A stretch of DNA of 64,000 nucleotides, taken from the NCBI RefSeq assembly GCF_024323335.1, contig NC_066585.1, positions 79,683,609-79,747,608 of the forward strand, read 5' to 3'. Below, piece after piece: positions 10,341 through 22,850 of the stretch. The position numbers and the translations under genes were made by a program. Below the pieces are notes generated by a model. It was not told the origin of the DNA. It did not search any database and was given only the letters and a program-made list of their open reading frames with translations. Source of the stretch: Lathyrus oleraceus. Taxonomy: Eukaryota > Streptophyta > Magnoliopsida > Fabales > Fabaceae. Numbering within the stretch: position 1 is the stretch's first letter; each line of letters begins with the position of its first letter.

Positions 10341-11900
10341 AGACATAAAAAACGGAAAGAATTTCCCGATGAGTTGAGTATCCCACCCTGGGGCAACTTA
10401 TGCAAAAATTAGGGATTATGGAAAGTAACTGCAGCCTGCTGATCGTCCAGTTTTGGAAAGACTTTGTTGAGCACAAGGGTTGACATCGAGTCATCGCCTC
10501 CGGTAGTGGTCAAGAGCATAACGGACATCAAAAGTTGGTAGAAGGATTAAGGATCATTTGTATTCAATGTAACCCTTTTCCATGTAAATTACCATTTTCA
10601 ACTTTGTAAAGATCTATGGGGTCTTGTCATTTACAAACTACCATTCTATTAAATAAAGTTGAGCTTTTATCCAATTATTTATACTCTTATTTATTTCAGT
10701 CGGTAGTTTTAAAATTTTAGTATGATCACTTTAGAAATTAAAATCTTTAATCAAAATCATTTTCTTAAACATATAAAAGCAAGTATTTTTCAAAGCAGTC
10801 AAAAATAAATATCTACAACATTTCAAGAATAGCAAGTCTCAAGTGCGGAGCATTAAGGGTTCCTCAAGCAGTTAACCCTTCGGGCATCGCCGGCCAAGTT
10901 TGTTAATCTAGTTCCCCTGCGGAGTGTTTCATCCCCAATGGAGCTTCGGTTCCTTTTCCAGCTGAGTTGGTTGATTCAGTGCCCTGCAGTGTGTTATTTC
11001 CCCGACAGAGTTTACTGTATCCCCCTGCAGAGTTTGTGTATTCCTCAACAGTTTTGGTCCTCAACGGAGTAATTATATTCCCCAGTAGATCACTTTGGTT
11101 TCTTCACCAGTCTCCACCCGACTCGCTCCCAGTCAGAGTTTCCTCCTTGTTTCTGAGCAACTATTTTCTGTTTATCGTTTGTATGATTATCTCCCATTTG
11201 ATATGGTATTGACCTTCAATTCCCTGCAGACTCGATAATGTTTCCTCTCCTCTGCATATTTCCTCCTTCCCCAGCTAGGATGTAGATCTCTCTGTTCTTC
11301 GGCAGTTATTTCCCTTTTGTGGATTGACCGAGGATTGTATCGATGATTCAAATTTTGTGACACACATGTATCCTTTGTGATCGTTTTGTCAGCATAATCA
11401 TCATAAATATACATATACATATACACTCATATAATTTCATAATTTACATAATTGCATCATCATATTTGAGTGATTTATTTGAGATTCTTATTATCTGTTA
11501 TGGCGGTACATTATCCCCATACAAATTCAGTGTCTGTCCTTCCCAATTGTAGAGTGTCAGCCCTTTTAGGCAGAAAGACTTTAACCTTTCTCCTTTCCCC
11601 ACTGAGTTATTCCCTCGTGGATGATCATTGTTTCAGTTTCCTCCCCATTTGATTATCTAGATGGAACCACTCCCCTTGAGTTATATCCTCATTGGGTTGA
11701 GCCTTGATTAAACGTTTCTTTCTAGATCTTGCCTAGATAGATGTCTTGAGTCTCCTAAGAGTTTATTGCCCAGTAACTGGTAATATTCTTCTTAGTTTGC
11801 AGTTCGTTACTTCTTGCCCAATACACGATAAAAGTATCCCAGTTTTTCCAGCAGTGGAGTCCCCAGTGGATTCATTTTTCTGATTCCCCCGGGAAGTATA

Positions 11901-12232
11901 TCCTTGATATGTTCATCCTAACTGGTGACGAATATCTTTCCCTCCCCTGCTTGAGTTTATCCTTGATATGTTCATCCTAACTGATGACGGATATTCTCAT
12001 CTTTGGTATTCTACCCAGTAAAAAGGTAGTTGTAATCCCTGTTTTGTTCCCCAAAGGGTTAATCCTTGATATGTTCATCTTAACCGATGACGGATTTCCT
12101 TCTCTTTTTGGTATTTTACCCAATAACTGGTAGTTGTAAACCCTACTTTCTCCTGCAGAGTTTATCCTTAATATGTTCACTTTAACCAACGATGGATACT
12201 CTCTCTTGGTATTCTATCCAGTGACTGATAGA
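11901..12232 (+). repeat. ~103-bp tandem repeat in element B 3' UTR
   Basis: The phrase TCCTTGATATGTTCATC recurs at 11901, 11960, 12063 and (as TCCTTAATATGTTCAC) 12165. Each is followed by TAACYGATGACGG-like sequence. Spacing is 59, 103 and 102 bases, so about three full units plus one shortened unit lie directly upstream of the LTR. Confidence 0.7.
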
Positions 12233-15200
12233 TGTAATTCCAATTTTGACCCTAAGACCCCTCATGCAACTTCATCATATGCATTAGCATTGGGATCACA
12301 CCTTAGCATCCTCCTTACCCCTCTTTCATTGGGTTTGTTTTGGGAGAGTCACAAAGCACCATGTGATTGTATCATACTTGTATATTATCATTTTACTAAC
12401 CAAAATACCAAAAATATGTCTTCGTATTTGCCTAACTCTTTTGTAGGTAGGACATGATCCCACTGATTTATCAAGATCATATATAGGGTTTGAGACCCTC
12501 ATGACAAAGAGCACAACCATGAATTTATCCAAGAATAGTTATAAGCATCATATATGAGTTCCAATGATTCCTACATGTTATATTGATAACGTATTCTTCA
12601 AGAGTTTAAGGGTGATTTTCCTTGGAAACCCTAATTTGACTGGGTATCTTCAGTAACTTCTCCAATAAGCTATCTCACCAATTGATCAAATATCTCAAAG
12701 GACACTTCAAAATCCATCATATTATGCATATATGATCTACCATGAGACAAGAAAGTCTAAATAATTGAAGGTTATCAAGTTGGTTGATGGTGGTTGGCCA
12801 GATGAATTCATCTAATCAAAACTGGGTCTCCCTAGACCCTATCTCCTACAACTTTCACCATATGAAAATGATTCCAAGATGAAAGTTACTCTAAATGACA
12901 TTCCAAACAACTTTCATGTTGAGACCTAGATCTAGTTTTTCTTGGAAAATCATTTTCTATGTTGAAACATTATAGGTTATTTTATCTAAACCCTAATTTG
13001 AAAGTCAACTTCCCAAGGCCATAACTTGCTCAATTTTTATGATATGAAAGATTTCCAAGTTTCACAATCAAATTCAAGATGTCCAATTCAACTTTGATTT
13101 TTGGAGTGAAAACAAATTCAACTTTTATGAGCATGTGATATGAGGATACATTATAGGTCATTTTTGACCTATACCATTGAACAAGTGATTTTCCTCAACT
13201 TCAAAAATGCATAACTCTATCATTCTAAATCCAAATGACATTAAATTGGTGACCATTGTGAAGGTATTTGAAATATCAACAACTTTGATTAAGACACTTT
13301 TCTCATTTGAAGCTCACATAAAAAGTTAAGTAAGGTGGAATATTGAGATATGTGACTTTACACTTAGAATTTTTTTCAACATGTTGAAATTTCAAAAGTT
13401 CCACCTCAAAATTCACCATGATCCAAGCTCCAAATGAAAACATGTTGAACATCAAACTTGTTCCCCTTGATCCAAGATTTCCAAAGAACCCAAGTTCATG
13501 CATTTTTGATGAGGTTTGCTAGGGTTGCGCATGGCTTTAACAGAGCTGCATCATTGGAAGAAATCAAATGTACAAACTTCATTTCACATTGCCTTGCCAT
13601 TCAAGCTACATTCAGACTTCAACATGATTGATTTTGGACCTTAATGCATTGCATCATGGTCCTGTACATGCCCATGCACTCGTGCCATTCAATTTGCTAA
13701 ATTTGGATAAAATTTCAAGTATGCAAATATCACTCCCTCATGCTATAAATACATGACCTTTGTGCTCAAATCAAAGAGACCTTGTGCGCCAGCTTTGCCC
13801 CCAAATTCAAACTCTCTCATTCTAAAGGAAAACCTGAGAATTTTTAATTTGAAAATTGATTTTGAATCTAAATTGTTGGAGATTCAAAAACTCCAGGATC
13901 CAAAGCCTTGCACCCTTGCTAATCACTTCCGGCAAGCTTCTCAAGTGTGATCAGATCGTGTTTGAAGCAAGCAACATCAAGTTCTGCACAACATTGAAGT
14001 TAATTTTCAAAAAACTTTATCTCTTCGATTCTCACTCAATTTTACTCAATTCTCTTGGATCTTTGGTTGTCTGAAGTCCTACCAATGTAGGCAAGAAGAT
14101 TGAGTTGCTTAGAGGTCAAATCAAAGCAACTTAGTTGATGCACCTCAAAATTCAACTCCATATATCTCTCTATATATTTGGAGTTAGTTAAAATTGAGGT
14201 GATATTCGTGATCTACGCCATTTTTTTCTTTTAGATCATGTCCTCCTTTTTCATTTTGGTGATGGTTGAGGGTGGACCAGTCCGGTGAGGTCCACCGGAG
14301 AAGAAGACCGGAGTTACAGCTCCGACGGTGCGCTGACACGTCTCCCAGCCATATGATCCACTCAATTTGTTTTAATCCTGGGCGCTCTTTGTGATTACCC
14401 TTGTACAACGCACTGACTCGTGTCTTTGGTGAAACGCGTGTTTCATGCCACTTGATCTGCCACCTCAATTAATGAGGGAGATCAAATGGCTCATGTTTTT
14501 TTGATTTTTTGATTTTAATTTTTATTCCTTTGATTTTCATTAATTCATATTAATTTTAATATAGATCCAAAAAATATGAGAGCTTCACCAAAAAATTTCA
14601 AAAAAATTCCTCTTTCATATTTTGAATTAAAATTATTTTTTTGATCATTATTAATATTTTTTATGATTTAATTGATTTTGTGTTTGTTTTTAATTATTTA
14701 AAAATACTTTTAAGTCTTTAAAAATTCTGAAATTTTTTCTCCAAGGTCCTTTGACCTTGTTTGACCTATGATAAATCTCATGGCCATTTCTTTGGTGTTT
14801 TGATGAGGTTTTAGGAATTTGACAAACCATATTTAATTTAAATGTATTATTTTAGTATTTTTAAATTGAATAAAATGCCAATTAATTGTGTTGACCTATT
14901 GTGATGACTTGTATGAGTTTGACTCTTGTTGTTGGACCTTGGTCAAGGTTGATTTGACTTTGTCAAATTAATATCATTGGATTTAGGGGATTGATGGAAT
15001 ATACATTCCATCTCCCAAAATGAATGGATGATATTAATTTGGTAAAAGTCCTCCTTTGACCAATTTGAGTTTTGATACATTCCCCTCCCTCTTCATCTCA
15101 TTCCCATTCTTTATGCATTCATCTCATTTGGCCTATAATATCTCTAAGTCCCGAGGCTAGTTGATTGCAAAATTAACATAAGTATGGATGAGATTAGGCC

Positions 15201-16579
15201 ACCTCTTTTGCATATTCTTTGTGTGTGGTATGTTTCATGAGCATAGTCCATTATACTATGTCTCTAACATGCATTAACACCAAAATTCTATTGACCAGCC
15301 TCAAATAGTTGTAACTTCTATATAAGTCCAATTACGATTGCTTAACATAGCGCTAAATTTTGACACAAAAGGCATAGCATTCTAGTTAGTGAGATTGTAA
15401 GTCTCCCATCTTTCATGGTATTGTGTGGAAACTTGGCCTTTTTTCCATCCTTTGGAAGATATCTTGGTTCAAGGATCTATGCTTGTGATAAATGGGTTGA
15501 GTGTTCTCCAAAGAATGACTTCAAATAAAAAGCAAAAGCAAAAGAATACTAACTTCTAACTCACTAAAAATTAACACTTAATTTCAAGCCAAAGTTTGGA
15601 CGTTGAAACAAATTTGGAGAGGCTGTTATTTGGGACATTTTTCTCGAAGTCGAATTTAAAAATCTTAAAAAATGAAGAAGTTATGGTCATTGGAACTTCC
15701 CATAGGCCATTCTTGCCAAAGTTTGACCGACCACCATGGCCTAGTTTTAGTTTTTTTTTTAATTTCTTGCTTTTCAAGATACGGTGATGGATGTTTTAAG
15801 TTCATATCATCATATCATGATAGCAAATGAAGTTTGACTTTTATGGAATGATTTTAGGTCAAATTGGTGGGTGGATCAAGTCATGGAAAGTTGAAAAATT
15901 AAGTATGAACCAACTACTTGTAACATGGATTGGATGGTTGCTTCAATGGTTAGTTCTGTTTGAAATGGAAGTGAAACGATGTTGTTAATGTTGAATGAGT
16001 GGTAGGGTGATTGGATGGCCAAAAATGAGGAATGTAAATGATCAAAGGAACCTCAAACTAGGGTTTCTTGAGCCACAAGTTTCATCAATAACCATGGATA
16101 GAAGAATTAGGGTTTGAAGTGTAGGGATCCAATTAAGATGTTTAAAGGGTATGGGGAATGAAAAAATTTGAATTTGAGATATCCTCAATGGCAAGGTCAA
16201 TATCCATGGTGAATCAAGACTTGTGAAATCTAAATGAGGGAACTTGGGTTTGGTCCTTATGTGACCAGATGACTCTTGAAACTTCTTTAAAAAGGGGACT
16301 CACCACCAAAATTGGGTTTGGGGAGTGAGTGGGAGTTCTTGAGTGGTCCTCTTAGCTTTGTGGGATGCTTAAGGATAAGATTGGGGAAAAGGTGGCTTGG
16401 GCACACCTCAACATGGCCAGAGGCTCTAAGCTTTTGCAGATGAATCCCATGCCTTGGGCTTGTCGATAATTGTGGCCATTATATACAAATGCAAATGAGA
16501 TGATATGAATGTGATGTATGATTAGGGGTTAGGTTCTCAAGAAGATGATATGGGGTAGGGAAAATTTGAGGGTATGACA
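12233..16579 (+). repeat. 3' LTR of element B (4.3 kb)
   Basis: Begins TGTAATTCCAATTTTGACC and ends GGGTATGACA. The first ~3.4 kb is the inverted counterpart of LTR A. The part at ~15600-16410 also matches 56172-56978. A TATA box lies at 13744-13751. Small ORFs inside are not recognised and are probably chance. Confidence 0.72.
13744..13751 (+). promoter_or_regulatory. TATA box in LTR B
   Basis: TATAAATA followed by CATGACCT, matching the inverted site in LTR A at 6522-6529. Likely core promoter of the element. Confidence 0.6.
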
Positions 16580-17117
16580 ACAATCCTCTCCTTGAGCAAT
16601 CAAATGCTCTAACAAACAACTCACTCGGTTTGATTACTAGACATTCACTCGGATAACAAACTCTTGGTCCCCAGGGAGATTACCTCGTGAAGGGTCGTAC
16701 AAAAACCTCAATTAATGGTAGTCTCTCTTAGAGGTATTGATGACCTTCAAGGTTACGGCTTCAGGATCCCTATCTCCATTAGAGTTCGGGACCCCAAGAC
16801 CCTCTTTTAGAACATTTAACCTTGGCCGGGCTAGACCGATGATCGCGTAGTCTAGATCCTCGGGGAGCTTTCCTCGCGAGGGAAGATACGGAGATCTCAC
16901 TAAGAGTAGATTTCTTTGATGGAGATGTCGACTGCCAAGTAAATTGACATAAGTGGCAGGCAGTCAAGAGAGTCCATGACTCTAAGGGCAGTGTCTTACT
17001 CCCAATCTCTCAAAAGGCCTAGATCTTGCAAAGTGAGAACCTTGGTTTGAAAAGCAGTCATTACTAAACCTAAACCCTCGTCACAGTAATCCCGGACCTA
17101 TGAACCACAAGCCTATG
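16580..17117. other. Unidentified flank between elements B and C
   Basis: About 540 bp with a less AT-rich composition than the LTRs. It carries no ORF with recognisable content and no repeat shared with the rest of the window that I can see. It ends in CTATG (17113-17117), the left target duplication of element C. It was contiguous with 54994 onward before C inserted. Confidence 0.5.
17113..17117. other. Target site duplication, left copy (CTATG)
   Basis: CTATG directly before the LTR TG at 17118. The identical 5 bases follow the other LTR at 54989-54993. Five bases is the normal gypsy duplication length. Confidence 0.88.
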
Positions 17118-17600
17118 TGTCGCATTACGCGAAAAACTGGCGGGAAAAAAAAACAACAAAGCCGCCACCGTGCGTTATTTATCCCAAAAGAGGGATAGGA
17201 AACGCTCGAAGTAAACCTGGAAAAGACATGGTCTCACGACCAGAGATGGATGGGATCGGGAGTCGGTTATGCGAAGGGAAGGTATTAGCACCCCTACGCA
17301 TCCGTCGTACTCGACGGGATCCACACTCAAAAAGAAAGGATAAAGGTTGCTAAAAACTAATCACAAACTGCACAAGGCTGGACGGAAACACAGAAAGACA
17401 AAAGAAACGGGACTCGGCAGGATATCGCATCCTGGGCCTACGTAGTCTGTCAGGCACAGACATCAGAGTCGACGTAGTTCGGGACAAGGGGAAACGTGCT
17501 CACTAGGATGTCGCATCCTATGCATACGTATCTTCTCTAACCAGAGGAAGAATCAGAGCACTCGTAGCTCGGATAACACACGCCAAACAAAACACACATA

Positions 17601-17832
17601 GGAAACCGACTGCCAATCGCTGGACTTACGTCAGACTCCACATAAAACGGCAAACCTGGAAACCGAATGCCAATCGCTGGACATACATCAGACTCCGAAC
17701 CAACAAACACACACAGGAAACCAACTGCCAATCGCTGGACTTATGTCAGCCTCCACACAACACAAACCAGACACAGGAAACCGACTTCCAATCGCTGGAC
17801 TTACGTCAGACTCCTACACAACACAAAGGGGT
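17601..17832. repeat. ~58-bp tandem repeat inside Ogre LTR
   Basis: GGAAACCGACTGCCAATCGC recurs with small changes at 17601, 17658, 17716 and 17776 (spacing 57-60). Each is followed by TGGACTTACGTCAGACTCC-like sequence. The same four units are in the 5' LTR from about 51449. Confidence 0.75.
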
Positions 17833-20561
17833 TAAAACAAAAGGTTGCCCGGAGAGATCAGCTCATCTCCTGCCTACGTACCTCATCTGGTATGAGGATC
17901 AGGGCGACGTAGTTCCCCTACACAGGGAAAAAGGACTAGCCTAACCAGATACAAAGGGAGACACAAACTACTAGGGAGACTACGACTCGAGCCTAGAAGT
18001 TGTCATGCATACGATCCCTATGTTCAGGTTTCTATCTAACTTGCACAGGGAGCAAGCTATCTTAAACAGCACAAACAATCATAAGCACAAAAAGCAAGCA
18101 TACACACTATATGCAAACAATTGGGCTCATACAAGGTTAAGCTTTAGTCAAGGGGTCATGTCAACCTCGACAAACAAGCCACTGTAACAGGGTGATGTTA
18201 GCTCTTAACCCTAACATTGAGAGTTAGGGTGAAGCAGATGAAATGGGAAGTGAGGATGAGACCTCATAGCTCTTATCCCTGGCCTGGGAGAGCTTCAGAC
18301 AAATGAAAGTGTGGGAGTCCAGAAAGTGGGACTCTACTCCACATGACTGACACAACAAAGATCTTGGGTTTTGATTCAAAGTGCATCAACACAGTGGTGT
18401 GAGCAGGATGAATGACTCAACTGAATAGCAGGGGATGGATTGCACATCCCTTGTATCTGCCAATGCCTCTTTACTTAGTAGGTCTTTGATATGTACAGGG
18501 CACAAAGATAAACAGACACAAACATTGCCTCTTAAGGAGGGCTTCAGACAAGTGCCTGCCCACATAACAGGACGGGTCTTCCAGACTACATGAAGTCAGA
18601 GAGTTATACCTAGGTTAAGCAACCCACAAGCTAGCAAAGCAAGTTCAAAAGAACTCAAAGCAACTTAGGTACTTGAAAAAATCTAAACCAATCAGTTTAC
18701 AATTCAAGCAATCAAACAGACAACAGTCATCAGGCAATAGTACACAGTTAGACAAAGCATTAGGTGTCAATGTGCAAGGCACAAGGCAAACTCAAGTGAG
18801 CTAACATCAACCTACAAAACACACAAGTGTTAGTAATCAATAGAAAACATCAATGCTCAAATGAGGAAGCATCATCAACTATGGACTTGGATGTTTAAAC
18901 CTGAAATCAAAGCTCAACTGTGAGTCACAAACCACTAGGTCAAAGCCTAGGGTCAAAGATGGAGAAAAAATTCAAAACAGAACATGAAATTCAACATGAA
19001 TCAACTTCAATCTCATCTTGACACATTCCAAAAGGTCTCATATCAATATCATTAACCAAATCTATTTCATGATCAATTGAAGTTCAAGGCAATTTTAAAG
19101 CTCAAATGTGACCAACCAGAATGAAAAATCTCAATTAAATCAGAAATGATCCAAATAATTCCAACAAAATTCATGATCAATCATAACATCTATAACATGC
19201 ATCACACAAAAAATCAACAGCATAGGATATCATTTGGTATGGCAAACACATCATTCAAGTTGAACATCACAAGGTGTGACACAAATTGTCACACCAACTT
19301 AGCACATTCATAAAACAGCAATGGAAAGTGATAAAAATACCAAATCAGCACCAAACTGTCAAACAATATGTCTAGTTATAGCATGAAAAATTTCACATTC
19401 ATTGGATCAAAGACCAACATTTCACAACATGATAACCAAGGCAAGGTCAAATATGGACATGTATTCAAACACTCTAGACAAAATATTTTTCAGGCCAGAC
19501 ACAACTTTGAAATTAATGATCACAAAATAATAGACAAGATAAGGATCATAATGCAAAAAATTGGAGATCATTTGGTTGAGTTTTCAATTTGTAATGAATT
19601 TTGGAAGTTGATGGAAAAAAATTGAAATGAAAAATGGACAATGCATGAAATAATGAAGGAAATAGTGACAAAAATGCAAGGCAATGGGAAAATGCATCCA
19701 GTCGGTATCGAACCAAGGCCATATTTGAAACTACATGCGCGCCAAAGCCAAAACGACGTAGTTTCAGCATGAAACCCTAAGCGCGCGCATGCATGGATTA
19801 AAAAAAATCCGCAGGTAATGCCTATGCGTTCCGCAGGTAACCTTATGCATTTTGTAACAAAATTCGCAGGAAAATCTCCAACAAAACTGGAGAATGAAGA
19901 ACATGATGAAGATCATGAAGATCTTCATCCAGAATTTTCCAGAAAAATTCAAATGCTCCAGAAATGAAAAATGAGCACATCAATCAACTCATTAGGTATC
20001 ATACATCAAGAATCCATGAATCATTCATGCAAAAACATCATCAAACGCATGGATCGAAGGAAATAAAAAACATCATCCAAACTTTAATCACATGGATCTT
20101 TGTGTACAATGCATCATTTCACTCCATTCAAAGCTCAGATTCATCACCAATCTATGAACTACACAACTAGCATAATGGATTGCAAAATTAAAGAGGTCGA
20201 AAAAGTAACCTCTTGATGAACAGCAACTGAAATCGTGTATTACAAGGCATGTGCTGCTCCAATTCTTCTCCAATATGCTTCTTGAGATGGATGATGATGA
20301 AATGGAAGCTCAAATGCTCATGAATTCAACTGAATCTCCAACTGCCATGAATGCTTCACTCTATGAACATGAACAATACAGCCACAATTTCTCTTGAATC
20401 TTGGTCCAAATGTGCTCAACAACACTTCATGATGATGAATTAAGCAATGAAATGTGTTCAAGTTTGAAGAATTTTGGAAAAAAAGTGAGAGAAAAATTTG
20501 GAGATTTTGGTGATTCTAGATCTAGAATTGTTCATTCTGATGCAAACAGTTATGATTAAGC

Positions 20562-20568
20562 ATTTATA
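20562..20568 (-). promoter_or_regulatory. TATA box in Ogre C 3' LTR
   Basis: Minus strand TATAAAT about 1 kb into the LTR. The same site is at 53979-53985 in the 5' LTR. Confidence 0.5.
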
Positions 20569-21571
20569 CTCCATGCTAATCATGTTTAGGAAAGGATTAG
20601 GGCAAATGCACATGGGATTAGTGAGTTTGTGGTGTAAGTGCAAAAATGATATTTTCTCTCCATGCACCCTCATGCACGTGAACAGTGCATGTTCAAGGTC
20701 AAAAATGCCTAAAAATGAGTTCATGCACATGTTGGAATTAGTTTGGTATGCATATGTTCAACCAAAATGAGTTTATGAAATTTCTTCCCAAAATCTTCAT
20801 GAATGAACCAATGCCATGCAAATGAGATTTCATGCCATGTTATGATATGCTTGGAAAATACATGTTATAAGGATCAATATGCAAAAAGAGCCACTCAAAT
20901 TGGAGTTATGGTTTGAAAGTTATGTCCATTTGAAGTTTGAACCACACTTTGCCATGATTGAACCATATCTCTTCAACCACACATGAGAAATCCATGATCT
21001 TGAACGTTTTGGAAATGGGAGAGAAATATCTTCAACTTTCATGTTGGACAAATTTTCATTTGAAGCTTTCTTGATGATGTAATCTTGAGTTGAAGTTGGT
21101 CCAAAACCTTTCCATTTTTGGAAAGTTCAAATTATAGGTCACCTGCTATTTTTGGAAAGTTTTGATCTGACCTCAAATTCTTCACTGTTGATGTTTGAAA
21201 TGTCAAATGAGACTTGTTTGCACATGAATGAGGCATCTCTAACCATCTCCCATCTCCAAATCCACAGTTGAATTGACCGTTGACTTTTGTTGACTTTTTA
21301 GGGTTTCAGATGATTTGCACATGGACTGATGAGCTCTGAGCCTTCAATTCTTGGCCAAATTACTTCAAAATGTTCCTTGGGTCATGTGAACTCATTGTAC
21401 CAACCCTAGGGTTTTGATTTCATGGAGAATGCTCTTGTTGCCTTGCACAACTGAATCTCCTGACCAGTCTGACTGATGACTTGATGGACTATGCAAATGA
21501 ACAATGCAATGTTAATGACCTAAAATGAAAATGTATATACAAAATGGGAGGTGCAAATTTGAGGTGCTACA

Positions 21572-21585
21572 GCTGCCCCTATTCA
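21572..21585 (-). other. Polypurine tract region of Ogre C
   Basis: Minus strand AATAGGGGCAGC immediately before the LTR start TGTAGC. This is the usual position for plus-strand priming, and the short G-run is the only purine-rich stretch adjoining the LTR. Confidence 0.55.
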
Positions 21586-21781
21586 ATCAACTAGGAACCT
21601 GAACGGATGAGAGCAACGGCTGTCAGACATTCAAGGTAAACAGGGATTGAATACCAAAGAACCGTAGAAATTTGCACTCCGCGGGATATGGTACAGGATA
21701 TTTGCAACAATAACCAGACAAGACGTTTACCGACGACTCTACTGGGGATTTTGATTTTTATCAAAGGAAAAGTACCGCCAG

Positions 21782-22850
21782 ACGTCAACGGACGAATGGG
21801 AAAAACTCAACCTTTATCGACACCAACGGAGAGGTGACCAGACATTAACGAATGACTGGGAAGACTCGACCAGACGTCAACGGACGAACATGAGAAGCTC
21901 GACGTTTATCGACACCAACAGAGAGGTGACCAGACATTAACGAATGACTGGGAAGACTCGACCAGACGCCAACGGACGAACGGGAGAAGCTCAACGTTTA
22001 TCGACACGAACGGAGAGGTGACCAGACATTAACGAATGACTGGGAAGACTCGACCAGACGTCAACAGACGAACGGGAGAAGCTCAACGTTTATCGACACC
22101 AACGGAGAGGTGACCAGACATTAACGAATGACTGGGAAGACTCGACCAGACGTCAACGGACGAACGGGAGAAGCTCAACATTTATCGACACCAACGGAGA
22201 GGTGACCAGACATTAACGAATGACTGGGAAGACTCGACCAGACGCCAACGGACGAACGGGAGAAGCTCAACGTTTATCGACACCAACGGAGAGGTGACCA
22301 TACATTAACGAATGACTGGGAAGACTCGACCAGACGTCAACGGACGAACGAGAGAAGCTCGACGTTTATCGACACCAACGGAGAGGTGACCAGACATTAA
22401 CGAATGACTGGGAAGACTCGACCAGACGTCAACGGACGAACGGGAGAAGCTCGACGTTTATCGACACCAACGAAGAGGTGACCAGACATTAACGAATGAC
22501 TGGGAAGACTCGACCAGACGTCAACGGACGAACGGGAGAAGCTCAACGTTTATCGACACCAACGGAGAGGTGACCAGACATTAACGAATGACTGGGAAGA
22601 CTCGACCAGACGTCAACGGACGAACGGGAGAAGCTCAACGTTTATCGACACCAACAGAGAGGTGACCAGACATTAACGAATGACTTAGAAGACTCGACCA
22701 GACGCCAACGGACGAACGGGAGAAGCTCGACGTTTATCGACACCAACGGAGAGGTGAACAGACATCAACGGATGAATGGGAAGGGACTCGACCAGACGTC
22801 AACGGACGAATGGGAGAAGCTCAACGTTTATCGACACCAACGGAGAGGTG
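21782..22850. repeat. 92-bp tandem array in Ogre 3' UTR
   Basis: The landmark GACATTAACGAATGACTGGG starts at 21841, 21933, 22025, 22117, 22209, 22301, 22393, 22485, 22577 and 22669, a strict 92-base period with an eleventh, diverged unit at 22761. Units differ by a few substitutions each. Within a unit, CAGACGTCAACGGACGAACG and CAGACATTAACGAATGACTG look like two diverged halves of an older, shorter repeat. Confidence 0.92.

Larger units (their letters stand above)
10231..12232 (+). other. Element B 3' UTR, repeat-rich
   Basis: Non-coding between integrase and LTR. First comes a conserved module (10252-10340) with two GAAAACCCRAAAGGGCG units. From about 10860 to 11900 there is a run of short CCCC-AGCAGAGT-like motifs every ~25-40 bases in the sense strand. 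Then comes a ~103-bp tandem repeat. Short ORFs here have no recognisable protein content. Confidence 0.65.
8042..16579 (+). mobile_element. Element B: Ogre/Tat-type gypsy element, 3' half (plus strand)
   Basis: From left: the last part of RT-RNase H, second RNase H and integrase (8042-10230), a ~2-kb repeat-rich 3' UTR, then one LTR (12233-16579). Its 5' half was separated by the insertion of element A at 8042 and should lie left of the window. Six in-frame stops make it inactive. The LTR is of the same family as that of A but in the opposite orientation. Confidence 0.8.
17118..21571 (-). repeat. 3' LTR of Ogre C (4454 bp)
   Basis: Minus strand TGTAGCACCTCAAATTTGC to CGTAATGCGACA. It has TG/CA ends and abuts the target duplication on one side and a GGGGCAGC purine-rich end on the other. 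It pairs with 50966-54988. It contains a 431-bp segment (about 18120-18550) that the 5' LTR lacks, and a ~58-bp internal tandem repeat near 17601-17830. Confidence 0.9.

Noticed and set aside
21782..22850. CRISPR-like array
   Set aside because: Units are contiguous with no unique spacers, in plant retrotransposon DNA; it is an ordinary tandem repeat.
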